NCBI GenBank assembly: GCA_040266995.1
Contig: JAWRHV010000030.1
Coordinates: forward strand, 36,077-100,076
DNA: 64,000 nucleotides
Reading direction: 5' to 3'
Source of the DNA: UBA4312 sp040266995
GTDB taxonomy: Bacteria > Bacillota_I > Bacilli_A > Erysipelotrichales > Erysipelotrichaceae
The notes under the pieces were generated by a model. It made no database searches. It was not told the DNA's origin and worked only from the letters and a program-made list of their open reading frames with translations. Each line of letters begins with the position of its first letter. Position 1 is the stretch's first letter. Positions 42,196 through 50,873 of the stretch are shown here, one piece after another. Position numbers and translations under genes: made by a program.

Positions 42196-42225
42196 AGCTG
42201 TACAAATTGTTTGTACAGCTTTTTT
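42196..42225 (+). terminator. Rho-independent terminator
   Basis: AGCTGTACAAA / TTTGTACAGCT, 11-base stem with a 3-base gap, followed by T6, 28 bases after the TMEM175-like stop. Confidence 0.88.
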
Positions 42226-42360
42226 ATACAGAAAAAGAAATATACCCAAATCAGATAGAATTAGAATGATTTTGAATATATTTCAGCTGGTTTTATTATC
42301 TCTTCTCTTGATACATGTTATATATGAAGAAGTTTGTTAAAGGGATAGAAGGAGAATGGG

Positions 42361-42765
42361 ATGAAATCATGGATGAAAAGACTTGTATTGATCGTACTGA
42401 TTCCGATCCTCGGTATCCTTATATGGATTGGATCCTTTGCGTATCATGTGTATTTTGAGAAAACGGAGATCCTTACGGCTGATAAGGATGGTGAACCATA
42501 TCAATTGACAATTTACATGATCGGCGAACCGGAATGGCCATTTGGCCCGGTTCATTGTCGTTTGGATCTGTATAAGAAAACAGAGAGGATTTCACAACAT
42601 TCCATTGAACTTTATAACGATGGAACTTCTGCCGAAGAAGATAACTTTTTTATCGTTTGGACCAAAGAGGGAGTAAAGATTACCGCAACGGCCAGTGAAC
42701 AGGATCCCGTTACCTACTATCTTCGCTTTGACGGAACGATCGAACAGAAGGAGGAACGTTCATGA
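42361..42765 (+). CDS. Membrane-anchored protein of unknown function
   Basis: 134 residues: a basic N-terminus and one transmembrane helix (about 8-30), then an extracellular domain of alternating strands (EPYQLTIYMIGEPEWPFGPV, FIVWTKEGVKITATASEQ). The pattern resembles small surface proteins of Bacillota, but no family is recognised. It overlaps the TraX-family gene by 4 bases (ATGA), implying co-expression. AGAAGGAG precedes the ATG. Confidence 0.75.
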   Translation: MKSWMKRLVLIVLIPILGILIWIGSFAYHVYFEKTEILTADKDGEPYQLTIYMIGEPEWPFGPVHCRLDLYKKTERISQHSIELYNDGTSAEEDNFFIVWTKEGVKITATASEQDPVTYYLRFDGTIEQKEERS

Positions 42766-43520
42766 ATCAAGGTCTGAACCGAATGCAGTTGAAGATCCTA
42801 GCGGCTATCGCAATGGTCTTCGACAATGCATCTTTACGATTTTATACTGTATTTCCAACCGTTATACATTTACTGACACGGTTTGTGGCTCCGTTATTTG
42901 CGTGGCTGATGGTGGATGGATTCTTTCATACACAATCGAAAAAGAAATACATGATCCGTTTATGGGTGGCCGCTGTTTGTATGCAGGTTGGAAACATCCT
43001 TTCCTTTATGCTATTTCAACAAAAAGGAATAGTAGATAACATCTTTATGACATTAGCGGTATCCTTTACGATCATCTGGTTGTTTGAAAATGCCAAGAAT
43101 CATGTTGGTGGTCAGAAGGTGAAGTATCTGATCCTGGCATGGGGACTGACTGTATTGGGCTTGTTACTAAGCACCGTTCTCTTTATTCCATTGCCTTTTG
43201 ATTATTATCTGGCTTTGGAAGGAGGGTTACAGTTGATTCCGTTTGTGCTGTTTTCTTATTTCTTTCATGGCAACCTTACCAAGCAGTCAATTGCGGTACT
43301 GCTCTATAGTTTTTTATTGTTCTTTACTCTATATGGTGGAGCAGAATCTATATCTCAGGGATTTGACATGTTTTGCATGAATTCGGACTGGATGACATTT
43401 TTGGTGATCCCTTTCCTGTTTTTGTATAACGGACAGGAAGGTAAAAAACGAAAAGGCTTCTTCTATGCATTCTATCCGATCCATCTATGGATATTGATGG
43501 CCATCGATGTCTTCTTGTAA
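42762..43520 (+). CDS. TraX-family membrane protein
   Basis: A 252-residue integral membrane protein with about eight hydrophobic segments. It starts NRMQLKILAAIAMVFDNASL, continues LLTRFVAPLFAWLMVDGFFHTQSKKKYMIRL and ends FFYAFYPIHLWIL, all fitting the TraX family. TraX N-acetylates F pilin in conjugative plasmids, but chromosomal members in Bacillota are probably membrane acyltransferases of unknown substrate. The usual His of the LIDH motif reads FDN here, so activity may differ. Confidence 0.85.
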   Translation: MNQGLNRMQLKILAAIAMVFDNASLRFYTVFPTVIHLLTRFVAPLFAWLMVDGFFHTQSKKKYMIRLWVAAVCMQVGNILSFMLFQQKGIVDNIFMTLAVSFTIIWLFENAKNHVGGQKVKYLILAWGLTVLGLLLSTVLFIPLPFDYYLALEGGLQLIPFVLFSYFFHGNLTKQSIAVLLYSFLLFFTLYGGAESISQGFDMFCMNSDWMTFLVIPFLFLYNGQEGKKRKGFFYAFYPIHLWILMAIDVFL

Positions 43521-43556
43521 AAAAATCGGACCAGAAATCATCTGGTCTGATTTTTT
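43521..43556. terminator. Bidirectional terminator
   Basis: ATCGGACCAGA / TCTGGTCTGAT (one G-T pair) flanked by A and T runs, between the convergent TraX-family and acyl-CoA dehydrogenase genes. Confidence 0.88.
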
Positions 43557-44697
43557 ATTTGATCCCCATTCGGGCAGAGATGACCATGCGTTGTACTTCG
43601 CTGGTCCCTTCATAGATTTCCGTGATTTTAGCATCACGCAGAAACCGTTCAAAAGGGTATTCTTTGGAAACACCATCATAGCCGACAATTTCAATGACCT
43701 GGCGTGTGACATACATGGCTGTTTCTGAAGCAAAAAGCTTTGCCATGGCTGCATATTCACCGATAGGTTCTTGATCCTGCTTGGCCTGGGCTGCCCGGTA
43801 CACCAGCATTCTTGCGGCATCCACTCTTGTCTGCATATCCGCCATTTGAAACTGGGTGTATTGGTATTGAGAGATACGCTTATCTTGGCGCATATGTGTT
43901 GTAATATACTCTTTGCAATGATCGATCGCGCCTTGTGCGATTCCCAAGGCCTGCGCAGCCACCCCGATGCGGCCACCATCCAGTGTTCCCAGAGCTTTTT
44001 TAAAACCTGTGCCCAGCTCGCCTAAAAGATTTTCTTTTGGGATCTTACAGTTCTGGAATATTAATTCACAGGTGGCTGAACCACGGATTCCCATCTTTTT
44101 TTCCTTTTTGCCAAAGGTAAATCCCGGTGTTCCTTTTTCAACCAGAAAAGATGAAATACCACGACTACCGGCTTTTGGATCGGTCACGGCACTCACAAAA
44201 TACAGATCGGCTACCCCTCCATTGGTGATAAAGATCTTTGACCCATTGATCAGCCAGTGATCTCCTTTGTCTTCCGCTTTTGTGACCTGACCACCCAGAT
44301 CACTACCGGCATTCGGTTCTGTTGCACCGAAGGCCCCTAACAATTCCCCTTTCAATAACGGAACCAGGTATTTTCTTTTTTGCTGCTCGGTTCCAAATTC
44401 CGAAAGGGCAAAGGCACCGAGAGAATGATGGGCTGAAAACATGATGGATGTGGTTGCGCAATATTTGGCCAGTTCTTCAACCATGGCGATATAAAGCAGA
44501 TAGGAATAGCCGGCCCCTCCATATTCTTTGGGATAACAAACACCCATGAGCCCCATCTCACGCAGCCTTTGGAAAGACTCCTTCGGAAATCTTTCTTGTT
44601 CATCGATTTCAGCGGCTAAGGGGCCTACTTCATGGACACAGAAGTCATGGAAGGTGGAGAGTATCTTTTTTTCTTTGTCATTAAACTTAAAATTCAT
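43555..44697 (-). CDS. Acyl-CoA dehydrogenase (butyryl-CoA dehydrogenase-like)
   Basis: A 380-residue FAD enzyme that introduces a double bond into acyl-CoA. Motifs: AFGATEPNAGSDLGG and the Trp-Leu-Ile-Asn-Gly-Ser-Lys-IFITN region (FAD and substrate), the KMGIRGSATCELIF loop, and the C-terminal catalytic Glu in EIYEGTSEVQRM. The pattern is short-chain (Bcd-like). No electron-transfer flavoprotein or other butyrate genes adjoin it, which is atypical for Bcd. It is divergent from a LysR regulator. GGAGG precedes the ATG. Confidence 0.92.
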   Translation of the reverse strand: MNFKFNDKEKKILSTFHDFCVHEVGPLAAEIDEQERFPKESFQRLREMGLMGVCYPKEYGGAGYSYLLYIAMVEELAKYCATTSIMFSAHHSLGAFALSEFGTEQQKRKYLVPLLKGELLGAFGATEPNAGSDLGGQVTKAEDKGDHWLINGSKIFITNGGVADLYFVSAVTDPKAGSRGISSFLVEKGTPGFTFGKKEKKMGIRGSATCELIFQNCKIPKENLLGELGTGFKKALGTLDGGRIGVAAQALGIAQGAIDHCKEYITTHMRQDKRISQYQYTQFQMADMQTRVDAARMLVYRAAQAKQDQEPIGEYAAMAKLFASETAMYVTRQVIEIVGYDGVSKEYPFERFLRDAKITEIYEGTSEVQRMVISARMGIK

Positions 44698-44771
44698 CGG
44701 TTTTTCCTCCTTTTACTGATACATCAATCTTATTCTTTTCCGAAGAGTTGATGATCTATTGTGTTTTGCCT

Positions 44772-44800
44772 ATAATAACATTGGATAATGTATTGAACAA
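44772..44800 (-). promoter_or_regulatory. Promoter of the acyl-CoA dehydrogenase gene
   Basis: On the minus strand, TTGTTC (44795-44800) and TATTAT (44772-44777) are 17 bases apart, about 75 bases upstream of the ATG. Confidence 0.55.
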
Positions 44801-44823
44801 TTTAATGTTTTTGTAAATAAAAT

Positions 44824-44836
44824 TCGAAATATTCGA
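44824..44836. promoter_or_regulatory. LysR-type T-N11-A box
   Basis: TCGAAATATTCGA is an inverted repeat (TCGAA-ATA-TTCGA) with exact T-N11-A geometry. It lies 18 bases before the LysR start, between the two divergent genes, and is a natural site for autoregulation and control of the acyl-CoA dehydrogenase. Confidence 0.55.
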
Positions 44837-44853
44837 TGAATAGAAGGGAACCA

Positions 44854-45750
44854 ATGAACACAAAGAATCTGAAAACAATGATGACGATTTTGGAAACCGG
44901 CAGTTTTCAAAAAGCAGCCGATCAACTGAACTACACACAATCTACGATTACGTTCCAAATCAAACAGCTGGAGGAGGAACTGTCTTTTAAGTTGTTTGAA
45001 AGAATTGGGCGAAAAATGGAACTGACACAGGCAGGAAAGGAAGTATTGCCTTATATAGAAACCATCTTGCAGGCAGAAGAGCAGATCCGGAATCATGGAA
45101 GGGAACTGTCTGAAATTGTCGGAGAACTGCATATAGCCGTTCCAGATTCTATCTTGATTTATAATCTGCAGCCCTTTATCCAGGAGTTCACCCGAAGAGC
45201 ACCACATGTACAGCTTGTGATCAATTCGATATCGTCGGATGACATCGATCAGGCAATTATTACCGGAAGCGCGGATATCGGAATCAATTGTGATAAAGGG
45301 AACTATGCAGCTTCTATCATCTCGAAACAGCTCAGCCCCTTTAAAGCTGTTTTGGTTGCGTCTGCCTATGCGGATACAAGCTTACTGGACTTTATAACGC
45401 CGCATCAAAGAAAACCCCTCAGTATGGTCTGCAACGAACCTAACAGCAACTACCAACGAGGCATCGCTGATTATTTTGCGTCCAAAGACATCGTCTTGAA
45501 CCCGGATATGCGTATGCAGAGCATCGAAGCGGTCAAACGAAGTGTGATGAATAATCTGGGCATTGCGTATATTCCCATTTTTGCCATACGGGAAGAATTG
45601 CGAAGCGGCGCACTGATTGCGGTGGATACCGAGATAAAAGATCGTATGTATACATCGGTCTGTGTTTATCATAAGAACAAATGGATGAGTCCCCAGATGA
45701 AACTGGCTTTAAAGCTGCTGGATGAAAGACCGGAAAAAGAATATGTATAA
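44854..45750 (+). CDS. LysR-family transcriptional regulator
   Basis: A 298-residue regulator. The N-terminal HTH is MTILETGSFQKAADQLNYTQS followed by TITFQIKQLEEELSFKLFERIG, typical of LysR proteins. The effector domain (about residues 90-295) has the periplasmic-binding-protein fold pattern GELHIAVPDSILIYNLQPFI and AIITGSADIGINCD. ATG 44854 follows AGAAGGGA and is preferred to the earlier codon at 44836. It is divergent from the acyl-CoA dehydrogenase gene, its likely target. Confidence 0.92.
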   Translation: MNTKNLKTMMTILETGSFQKAADQLNYTQSTITFQIKQLEEELSFKLFERIGRKMELTQAGKEVLPYIETILQAEEQIRNHGRELSEIVGELHIAVPDSILIYNLQPFIQEFTRRAPHVQLVINSISSDDIDQAIITGSADIGINCDKGNYAASIISKQLSPFKAVLVASAYADTSLLDFITPHQRKPLSMVCNEPNSNYQRGIADYFASKDIVLNPDMRMQSIEAVKRSVMNNLGIAYIPIFAIREELRSGALIAVDTEIKDRMYTSVCVYHKNKWMSPQMKLALKLLDERPEKEYV

Positions 45751-45829
45751 AGGATTGTTTTTTGTAAGAATCATTTTCTTGAAAAGAATGGTATAGTATA
45801 AAGTAAGAGAATACGAAAGGAACCAAACT

Positions 45830-46483
45830 ATGAGCATTTATGATTACTCTATAGAAAGAGCGGATGGCAGTGTATTCTTACTGTCCGAGTTAAAAGGAAA
45901 AGTATTGCTGATCGTCAATACAGCCACACGGTGCGGGTTTACACCACAATATAAAGAACTGGAAGAGCTGTATGAAAAATACCATGACAAGGGATTGGAA
46001 ATCATCGATATTCCTTGTAACCAGTTTGGAAACCAGGCACCGGAATCGGATGAAGAGATTGCTCAATTTTGTACACTGAACTATCAGACACAATTTGCAC
46101 AGATGAAAAAATCCGATGTGAACGGACCGGATGAATTACCGTTATATACGTATTTAAAAGCCAATGCGCCGATCCATAAAGGCATTTCATCGAAATTGTT
46201 TCAGGTTATCAGTAAATCCACGAAGACGCCGGAGGATATCAAATGGAATTTCACAAAATTCTTAATTGATCAGGAAGGCAATATCGTAGACCGTTTTGAA
46301 CCGACGACAAAGATGGAAGAAGTGGAAAACACAATCGCCCGTCTGATGGACGGAGAAAGGGAACTAGAGGAAGAAACACCAAAAAAGGCAATCTCAAAAA
46401 AGCGAATTGCGGCAGTTTGTGCAGCAATGGCCGCTGTATGCAGTCTATGCGGGATCCTGTTTTACAAAAAGAGAAAGAAATAA
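45830..46483 (+). CDS. Glutathione peroxidase-family protein with C-terminal membrane anchor
   Basis: 217 residues. The peroxidase domain covers about 1-165: the peroxidatic Cys35 is in NTATRCGFTPQY, PCNQFGNQAP follows, and the WNFTKFLID segment supplies the Trp/Asn of the catalytic tetrad. It uses Cys, not selenocysteine, and probably takes thioredoxin as reductant like bacterial BsaA. Unusually, it is extended by about 50 residues: an acidic linker, then a hydrophobic helix (IAAVCAAMAAVCSLCGILFY) and KKRKK, a tail-anchor layout. GAAAGGAACC lies before ATG. Confidence 0.88.
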   Translation: MSIYDYSIERADGSVFLLSELKGKVLLIVNTATRCGFTPQYKELEELYEKYHDKGLEIIDIPCNQFGNQAPESDEEIAQFCTLNYQTQFAQMKKSDVNGPDELPLYTYLKANAPIHKGISSKLFQVISKSTKTPEDIKWNFTKFLIDQEGNIVDRFEPTTKMEEVENTIARLMDGERELEEETPKKAISKKRIAAVCAAMAAVCSLCGILFYKKRKK

Positions 46484-46526
46484 TGTGCAGCCAGCCCGCG
46501 AAGACAGGGAGTCCATGGACAAAAAT

Positions 46527-46568
46527 AAAAGCTGATTATCAGGCAATGAAGCCGGATGATCAGCTTTT
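46527..46568. terminator. Bidirectional terminator
   Basis: AAAAGCTGAT and ATCAGCTTTTT form a stem around a partly paired interior, between the convergent peroxidase and TetR genes. Confidence 0.75.
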
Positions 46569-46572
46569 TATT

Positions 46573-47166
46573 TTATAAGAGTCCCCGGATACATCGGTTG
46601 AGCATCTGATGACAATAGATTGACATATCGTAGCTTCCTTCGTGAGAGGACCAATCAAAGATGATTCCCTTAACAATGACACATAAATCTTTGGAAACCG
46701 CATCCGGTGTACGTCCTTCACTAAGCACGAAGCCCTCACGGATGGCTTCACGAATACATTGGCTGGTAATCTCAATGAGTTTATTATGGAACAGAGTGGT
46801 ATTCATTCGTTGATTTTTACTATGGAAAAAATTACGACAAAAGTCAATGCCGAGATTGGATGTGAATTGACAAATCCAGACATAGAAAGAAACCAGCTTT
46901 TGGTCTAAGGGAAGGTCATGTAGTTGTTCATTGATAATGGAGTCAAAATCTTGCTGTGCTTTATCATAATAAAACGCAAGCAAGTCTTCTTTGGAATGGA
47001 AATGTTTATAAAACATACCCGTGGATATATTGGCTTCAGAGCATATCATGCGAATGGTCAAGTTGTCATATCCAATTTGTTTCATCATGGAAAGAGCAAC
47101 ATCAAAGATATGTTCTTTTACCTTCATATTTTTTTGTTCTTTTGTTTCAAAATTTTCAAGATTCAT
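46573..47166 (-). CDS. TetR-family transcriptional regulator
   Basis: A 197-residue regulator with the HTH KEHIFDVALSMMKQIGYDNLT, then EANISTGMFYKHFHSKEDLLAFYY. The C-terminal domain (about 80-197) is of the TetR/AcrR ligand-binding type. It is divergent from the flavin oxidoreductase gene, with tandem ACATGT palindromes over that gene's transcription start. A second start codon (MKVKEH) 13 codons in is possible. Likely a repressor induced by the reductase substrate. Confidence 0.9.
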   Translation of the reverse strand: MNLENFETKEQKNMKVKEHIFDVALSMMKQIGYDNLTIRMICSEANISTGMFYKHFHSKEDLLAFYYDKAQQDFDSIINEQLHDLPLDQKLVSFYVWICQFTSNLGIDFCRNFFHSKNQRMNTTLFHNKLIEITSQCIREAIREGFVLSEGRTPDAVSKDLCVIVKGIIFDWSSHEGSYDMSIYCHQMLNRCIRGLL

Positions 47167-47218
47167 AACGACTACATTTTACTGAAAAATGAATTAACTT
47201 TCAAGGAAACAAAAGGGA

Positions 47219-47282
47219 TTGACAGTCTATTCCATAGCACCTTATAATGAAAACATAATCAGAACATGTTCAAAACATGTTC
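47219..47282 (+). promoter_or_regulatory. Strong promoter with tandem palindromic operators
   Basis: TTGACA (47219-47224) and TATAAT (47243-47248) are both consensus, with an 18-base spacer. Two copies of AACATGTT (47263-47270 and 47274-47281), centred 11 bases apart, cover the expected start of transcription; the first is part of the perfect palindrome GAACATGTTC. This is the layout of a repressed but strong promoter, presumably bound by the divergent TetR. Confidence 0.8.
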
Positions 47283-47301
47283 ATATACAGGAGGAAATAT
47301 A

Positions 47302-49302
47302 ATGGAAAACAAGTACTCTGCATTGTTCGAACCTTTTAAGATTGGAAATGTGGAAATCAAAAACAAGGTAGTGATGTCCCCGATGTTGACGATTGGATGG
47401 TTTGAAGAACAGTCGATTATTTCGGATAAAATAATCGACTATTATGAAGAACGTGCAAAAGGCGGGGTTGGAGCCGTCTTTACTTGTGGGAATGTGCCAA
47501 ATGCGGGATTGGAACGTTGTGCTTTTACCATTTCACCGTTTGCGAAACCCGAAAGATTCAAAGAACAGGTAAAGAAGCTGGCTGATCGTTTACACAAGTA
47601 TGACTGTAAATTGTTCGTTCAGGTATGGTTTGGATTAGGTCGTGTGGCATTTACGGATTTTCTGGAAGATCAGGCGGTGGCACCAAGTGAAGGGCCGAAT
47701 CGCTGGAAACCGGAAGTAATCTGTCGGGAGCTGACCAATGCTGAAATCAAACATCTGATCGATGAGGTGGTGTATGGAGCCAAATTGATTTATGAAGCCG
47801 GTGCGGATGGATGCGATATAAATGGAGCCTATGGTGGCTATTTGGGCGATCAGTTTACCACAAGGGCATTTAATCGCCGAACCGATGAATTTGGTGGTGA
47901 TATGGACGGTCAATTAAAGGTGCTGACTGAAATCATTAAAAGAATTAAAACAGAGATTTCATCGGATTTTCCTGTCACCTGTCGATTAGGAACGAAGCAT
48001 TATTTAAAGGGGGAAAGACAAGCCTCAGTACCGGGTGAATCCTATAAAGAATGGGGTCGTGATGTAGAGGAATCCATTCAAATGGCCAAAAAGCTGGAAG
48101 TTGCCGGTTATGACGGATTCCTGATGGGAAATGGTTCTTATGACTCCTTCCACTGGCTGTACCCGCCTATGTATCATAAAGAAGGATTATGGCTAGATGA
48201 TTTTGCACCGTTACGACCGGAAGTGAATGTACCAATTATCGGCCCGGGTAAAGTATTGCAGCCGGAAATGGCAAACGAGGCAATCCGGGAAGGCAAAGTG
48301 GATGCCATTGCGTTAGGTCGAGCGTTATTAGCCGATCCGATGTGGCTTCAAAAAGCGAAAGCCGGAAAACCAGAGGATATTCGTCCATGCATCGGCTGCA
48401 ATGCCGGTTGTATTGGCCGTATCTTTGCCGGACAGACAATGCTATGTGCTGTCAATGCCGAACTATTCCATGAAAGAGAGCAGGCACTAATTCCGACGCC
48501 AACACAAAAGAAAGTGATGGTTATCGGTGGTGGTATTGCCGGTATGGAGGCTGCTCGTATTGCGGCCGCACGTGGCCATGATGTAACAATCTATGAAAAA
48601 GGAAGTCAACTAGGTGGCGCTACGATTGCAGCCAGCGTTCCAGATTATAAAGATGCGTCCCGAAGACTGTTAAAATGGTTTGAAAAGGAAGTAAGGGAAG
48701 CTGGTGTGAAAGTTGTTCTCAATAAAGAACTGACGGTGCAGGATGCACAAGGATCCGATGCCGACGCGATTGTGGTAACAGCCGGCGCTAATGCCAAAAT
48801 CCCACCAATTCCGGGCGTAAGACAAGATCATGTTGTTACGGCCATCGATGTGTTGCTGCAAAAAGTGGAAGTTGGTCAAAATGTTGTCGTGATCGGAGGT
48901 GGCCAGGTCGGTTGCGAAGTGGCGTATGATTTACTGCGCGAAGGAAAGCATGTCGCTGTGGTTGAATTCCTGAATGGAATTATTGCCGGGGTGAAAGAAC
49001 CGGTATCTGCTGCCAATGTCCTGATGTTGGAGGATTTATTAAACTACTATAAGGGTGATATCCATCTGTCTACAGCTGTCAAAGAAATAACAGAAACCCA
49101 TGTTATCGTCGAAAAAGACAATCAGCAGCAATCTTTGCCGGCCGACACAGTTATTTTGGCCACAGGGTATCAAGCCAACGATGCCATCTATCAAGCATTG
49201 AAGGATTCTGGGAAGGAAGTATATATCTGCGGAGATGCCAATGCCCCTAGCAATATCATGCATGCGGTCGCTGATGGAAATGAAGCAGGTCGAAAAATAT
49301 AA
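47302..49302 (+). CDS. NADH:flavin oxidoreductase, Old Yellow Enzyme/2,4-dienoyl-CoA reductase family
   Basis: A 666-residue three-part flavoenzyme: FMN TIM barrel (about 1-345), a 4Fe-4S site with Cys363, 366, 370 and 382 (CIGCNAGC then LCAVN), and an FAD/NAD domain with GGGIAGMEAARIAAARG near 412 and VVIGGGQVGCEVAYDL near 530. It resembles bacterial 2,4-dienoyl-CoA reductase and the gut bile-acid enzymes BaiCD/BaiH. The barrel motif that normally reads H-x-x-H-G-Y is NGAYGGYL here, so the substrate pocket differs. ATG 47302 follows CAGGAGG. Substrate probably an enone; unproven. Confidence 0.88.
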   Translation: MENKYSALFEPFKIGNVEIKNKVVMSPMLTIGWFEEQSIISDKIIDYYEERAKGGVGAVFTCGNVPNAGLERCAFTISPFAKPERFKEQVKKLADRLHKYDCKLFVQVWFGLGRVAFTDFLEDQAVAPSEGPNRWKPEVICRELTNAEIKHLIDEVVYGAKLIYEAGADGCDINGAYGGYLGDQFTTRAFNRRTDEFGGDMDGQLKVLTEIIKRIKTEISSDFPVTCRLGTKHYLKGERQASVPGESYKEWGRDVEESIQMAKKLEVAGYDGFLMGNGSYDSFHWLYPPMYHKEGLWLDDFAPLRPEVNVPIIGPGKVLQPEMANEAIREGKVDAIALGRALLADPMWLQKAKAGKPEDIRPCIGCNAGCIGRIFAGQTMLCAVNAELFHEREQALIPTPTQKKVMVIGGGIAGMEAARIAAARGHDVTIYEKGSQLGGATIAASVPDYKDASRRLLKWFEKEVREAGVKVVLNKELTVQDAQGSDADAIVVTAGANAKIPPIPGVRQDHVVTAIDVLLQKVEVGQNVVVIGGGQVGCEVAYDLLREGKHVAVVEFLNGIIAGVKEPVSAANVLMLEDLLNYYKGDIHLSTAVKEITETHVIVEKDNQQQSLPADTVILATGYQANDAIYQALKDSGKEVYICGDANAPSNIMHAVADGNEAGRKI

Positions 49303-49396
49303 TAGACAGAAGCACGGCGGAGCCCGTGTTTCTTTTTACAACATTAGTTAGTCATATATAATCCATGGGTGTACAATAAGACCAGGAGGGACTACG

Positions 49397-50794
49397 ATGA
49401 GTAAGAAACTATGGAATCTGTATGCACCGGTGTATTCGCTTGCGATGAAGGCGGACGGGAAAACATACCAGAAGATGATGGAACGAATTCCGGAAGTGAT
49501 CCGGGATAAGGATGTATTGGAAATAGCGACAGGGCCAGGCACAATAGCTAAAAGTGTGGCCGGTGTGGCAAAATCGATGATTGCGACAGACTATGCGGAA
49601 AATATGATCATTCAGGCAAAGAAAGGCGAGGCGCCGGATAATCTGATCTTTGAAGTGGCCGATGCGATGGATCTGCCTTATGAGGAAGATCGCTTCGATG
49701 TGGTATTGATTGCCAATGCGCTGCATATTGTGCCGGATCCAAAGAAGGTATTAGCCGAGATCGACCGTGTATTGAAACCGGGAGGGATCCTGATTGCGCC
49801 GAATTTTGTGGAGCATAATAAAGACAGTCTTTGGAATCGTCTGCTGGCCATAGCCGGGGTTCGGTTTGAGCACCAATGGACCGCCGAACAATATAGAGAA
49901 TTTCTGGAAACCAACGGATGGAAGATCGTCAATTATGAAGAGATGGAAGCCAGGATCCCGCTGGCGTACACAGAGTGTATACGACAGCAGGAACAAGTCA
50001 GCCTGCCGGTTTTGAAGCAACGACCGGATTATAAGAACTGGGTTCCCAAAGGCATGGTGGCCGGCTTTTTTACCGGAGCCGCTGTGTTAGGACTATCCGC
50101 TGTTTACGGGGGTACCCGAAAGAAAAAGACATCCCGCATGATCGGCTCAGTAAGTGCCATGGGTGCCGTGGGTATGCTGGCAGCCGGTACATGGTGTGCC
50201 TATGCATACAATCAATTCTCCTATGATGGCAAGCGCAAGCTTTCCAAACAGATTGTGGAAGGAACGGCAAAGTATGTCCGCTTACCGGAAGGTGGCACCG
50301 GATTGGATGTCGGCTGTGGCAGCGGGGCATTGACCATTGCGTGTGCTCGCCAGAATCCACATGCCAGGATGGTAGGCTGTGACCGATGGGGAAAAGAATA
50401 TGCCTCCTTTTCTTTGAAGCTGTGTGAAAGGAATGCCCAAGCAGAAAAGGTAAACAATGTCTCCTTTGTATCCGGCAATGCGGTTTCGCTGCCATTTGAA
50501 GATGAAAGCTTTGATGCGGTGACCTCCAACTATGTTTATCATAATATAGCCGGTAAGAACAAACAGGAACTGTTATTGGAAACGTTGCGGGTACTGAAAA
50601 AAGGAGGAACGTTTGCGATCCATGATATTATGTCGCCGGCTCGCTACGGCGATATGCAAGCCTTCCGGCAGAAGCTATTGGATATGGGGTATGAAACCGT
50701 AGAACTGATTGATACAAGCAATCTGTTTATGAACCGAAAGGAAGCTTTGTTGCTGGATTTGAAAGGTTCTACTTTGTTGACAGGAAAAAAATGA
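49397..50794 (+). CDS. Fusion of two class I SAM methyltransferases joined by membrane helices
   Basis: 465 residues in one frame. Domain 1 (about 1-200) has KDVLEIATGPGTIAK (motif I, with A for the usual G/C), NLIFEVADAMDLPYEEDRFD and RVLKPGGILIAPNF. A hydrophobic pair (about 216-240 and 248-272, ending GTWCAYAYNQFSYDGKR) follows. Domain 2 (about 285-465) has GLDVGCGSGALTIACA, VSFVSGNAVSLPFEDESFD and RVLKKGGTFAIHDI. Both keep SAM-binding motifs, so both may be active. Each half resembles a separate stand-alone enzyme of Bacillota. Substrates unknown; the membrane helices suggest lipid or membrane-near substrates. GGAGGG precedes ATG. Confidence 0.85.
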   Translation: MSKKLWNLYAPVYSLAMKADGKTYQKMMERIPEVIRDKDVLEIATGPGTIAKSVAGVAKSMIATDYAENMIIQAKKGEAPDNLIFEVADAMDLPYEEDRFDVVLIANALHIVPDPKKVLAEIDRVLKPGGILIAPNFVEHNKDSLWNRLLAIAGVRFEHQWTAEQYREFLETNGWKIVNYEEMEARIPLAYTECIRQQEQVSLPVLKQRPDYKNWVPKGMVAGFFTGAAVLGLSAVYGGTRKKKTSRMIGSVSAMGAVGMLAAGTWCAYAYNQFSYDGKRKLSKQIVEGTAKYVRLPEGGTGLDVGCGSGALTIACARQNPHARMVGCDRWGKEYASFSLKLCERNAQAEKVNNVSFVSGNAVSLPFEDESFDAVTSNYVYHNIAGKNKQELLLETLRVLKKGGTFAIHDIMSPARYGDMQAFRQKLLDMGYETVELIDTSNLFMNRKEALLLDLKGSTLLTGKK

Positions 50795-50873
50795 ACCGTT
50801 GAAAAGTTAAAAGATGCGCATTTCACCTACCTGAAATTCCATGTATAATAAATAAAAAAGAGGAAGTGAAATT

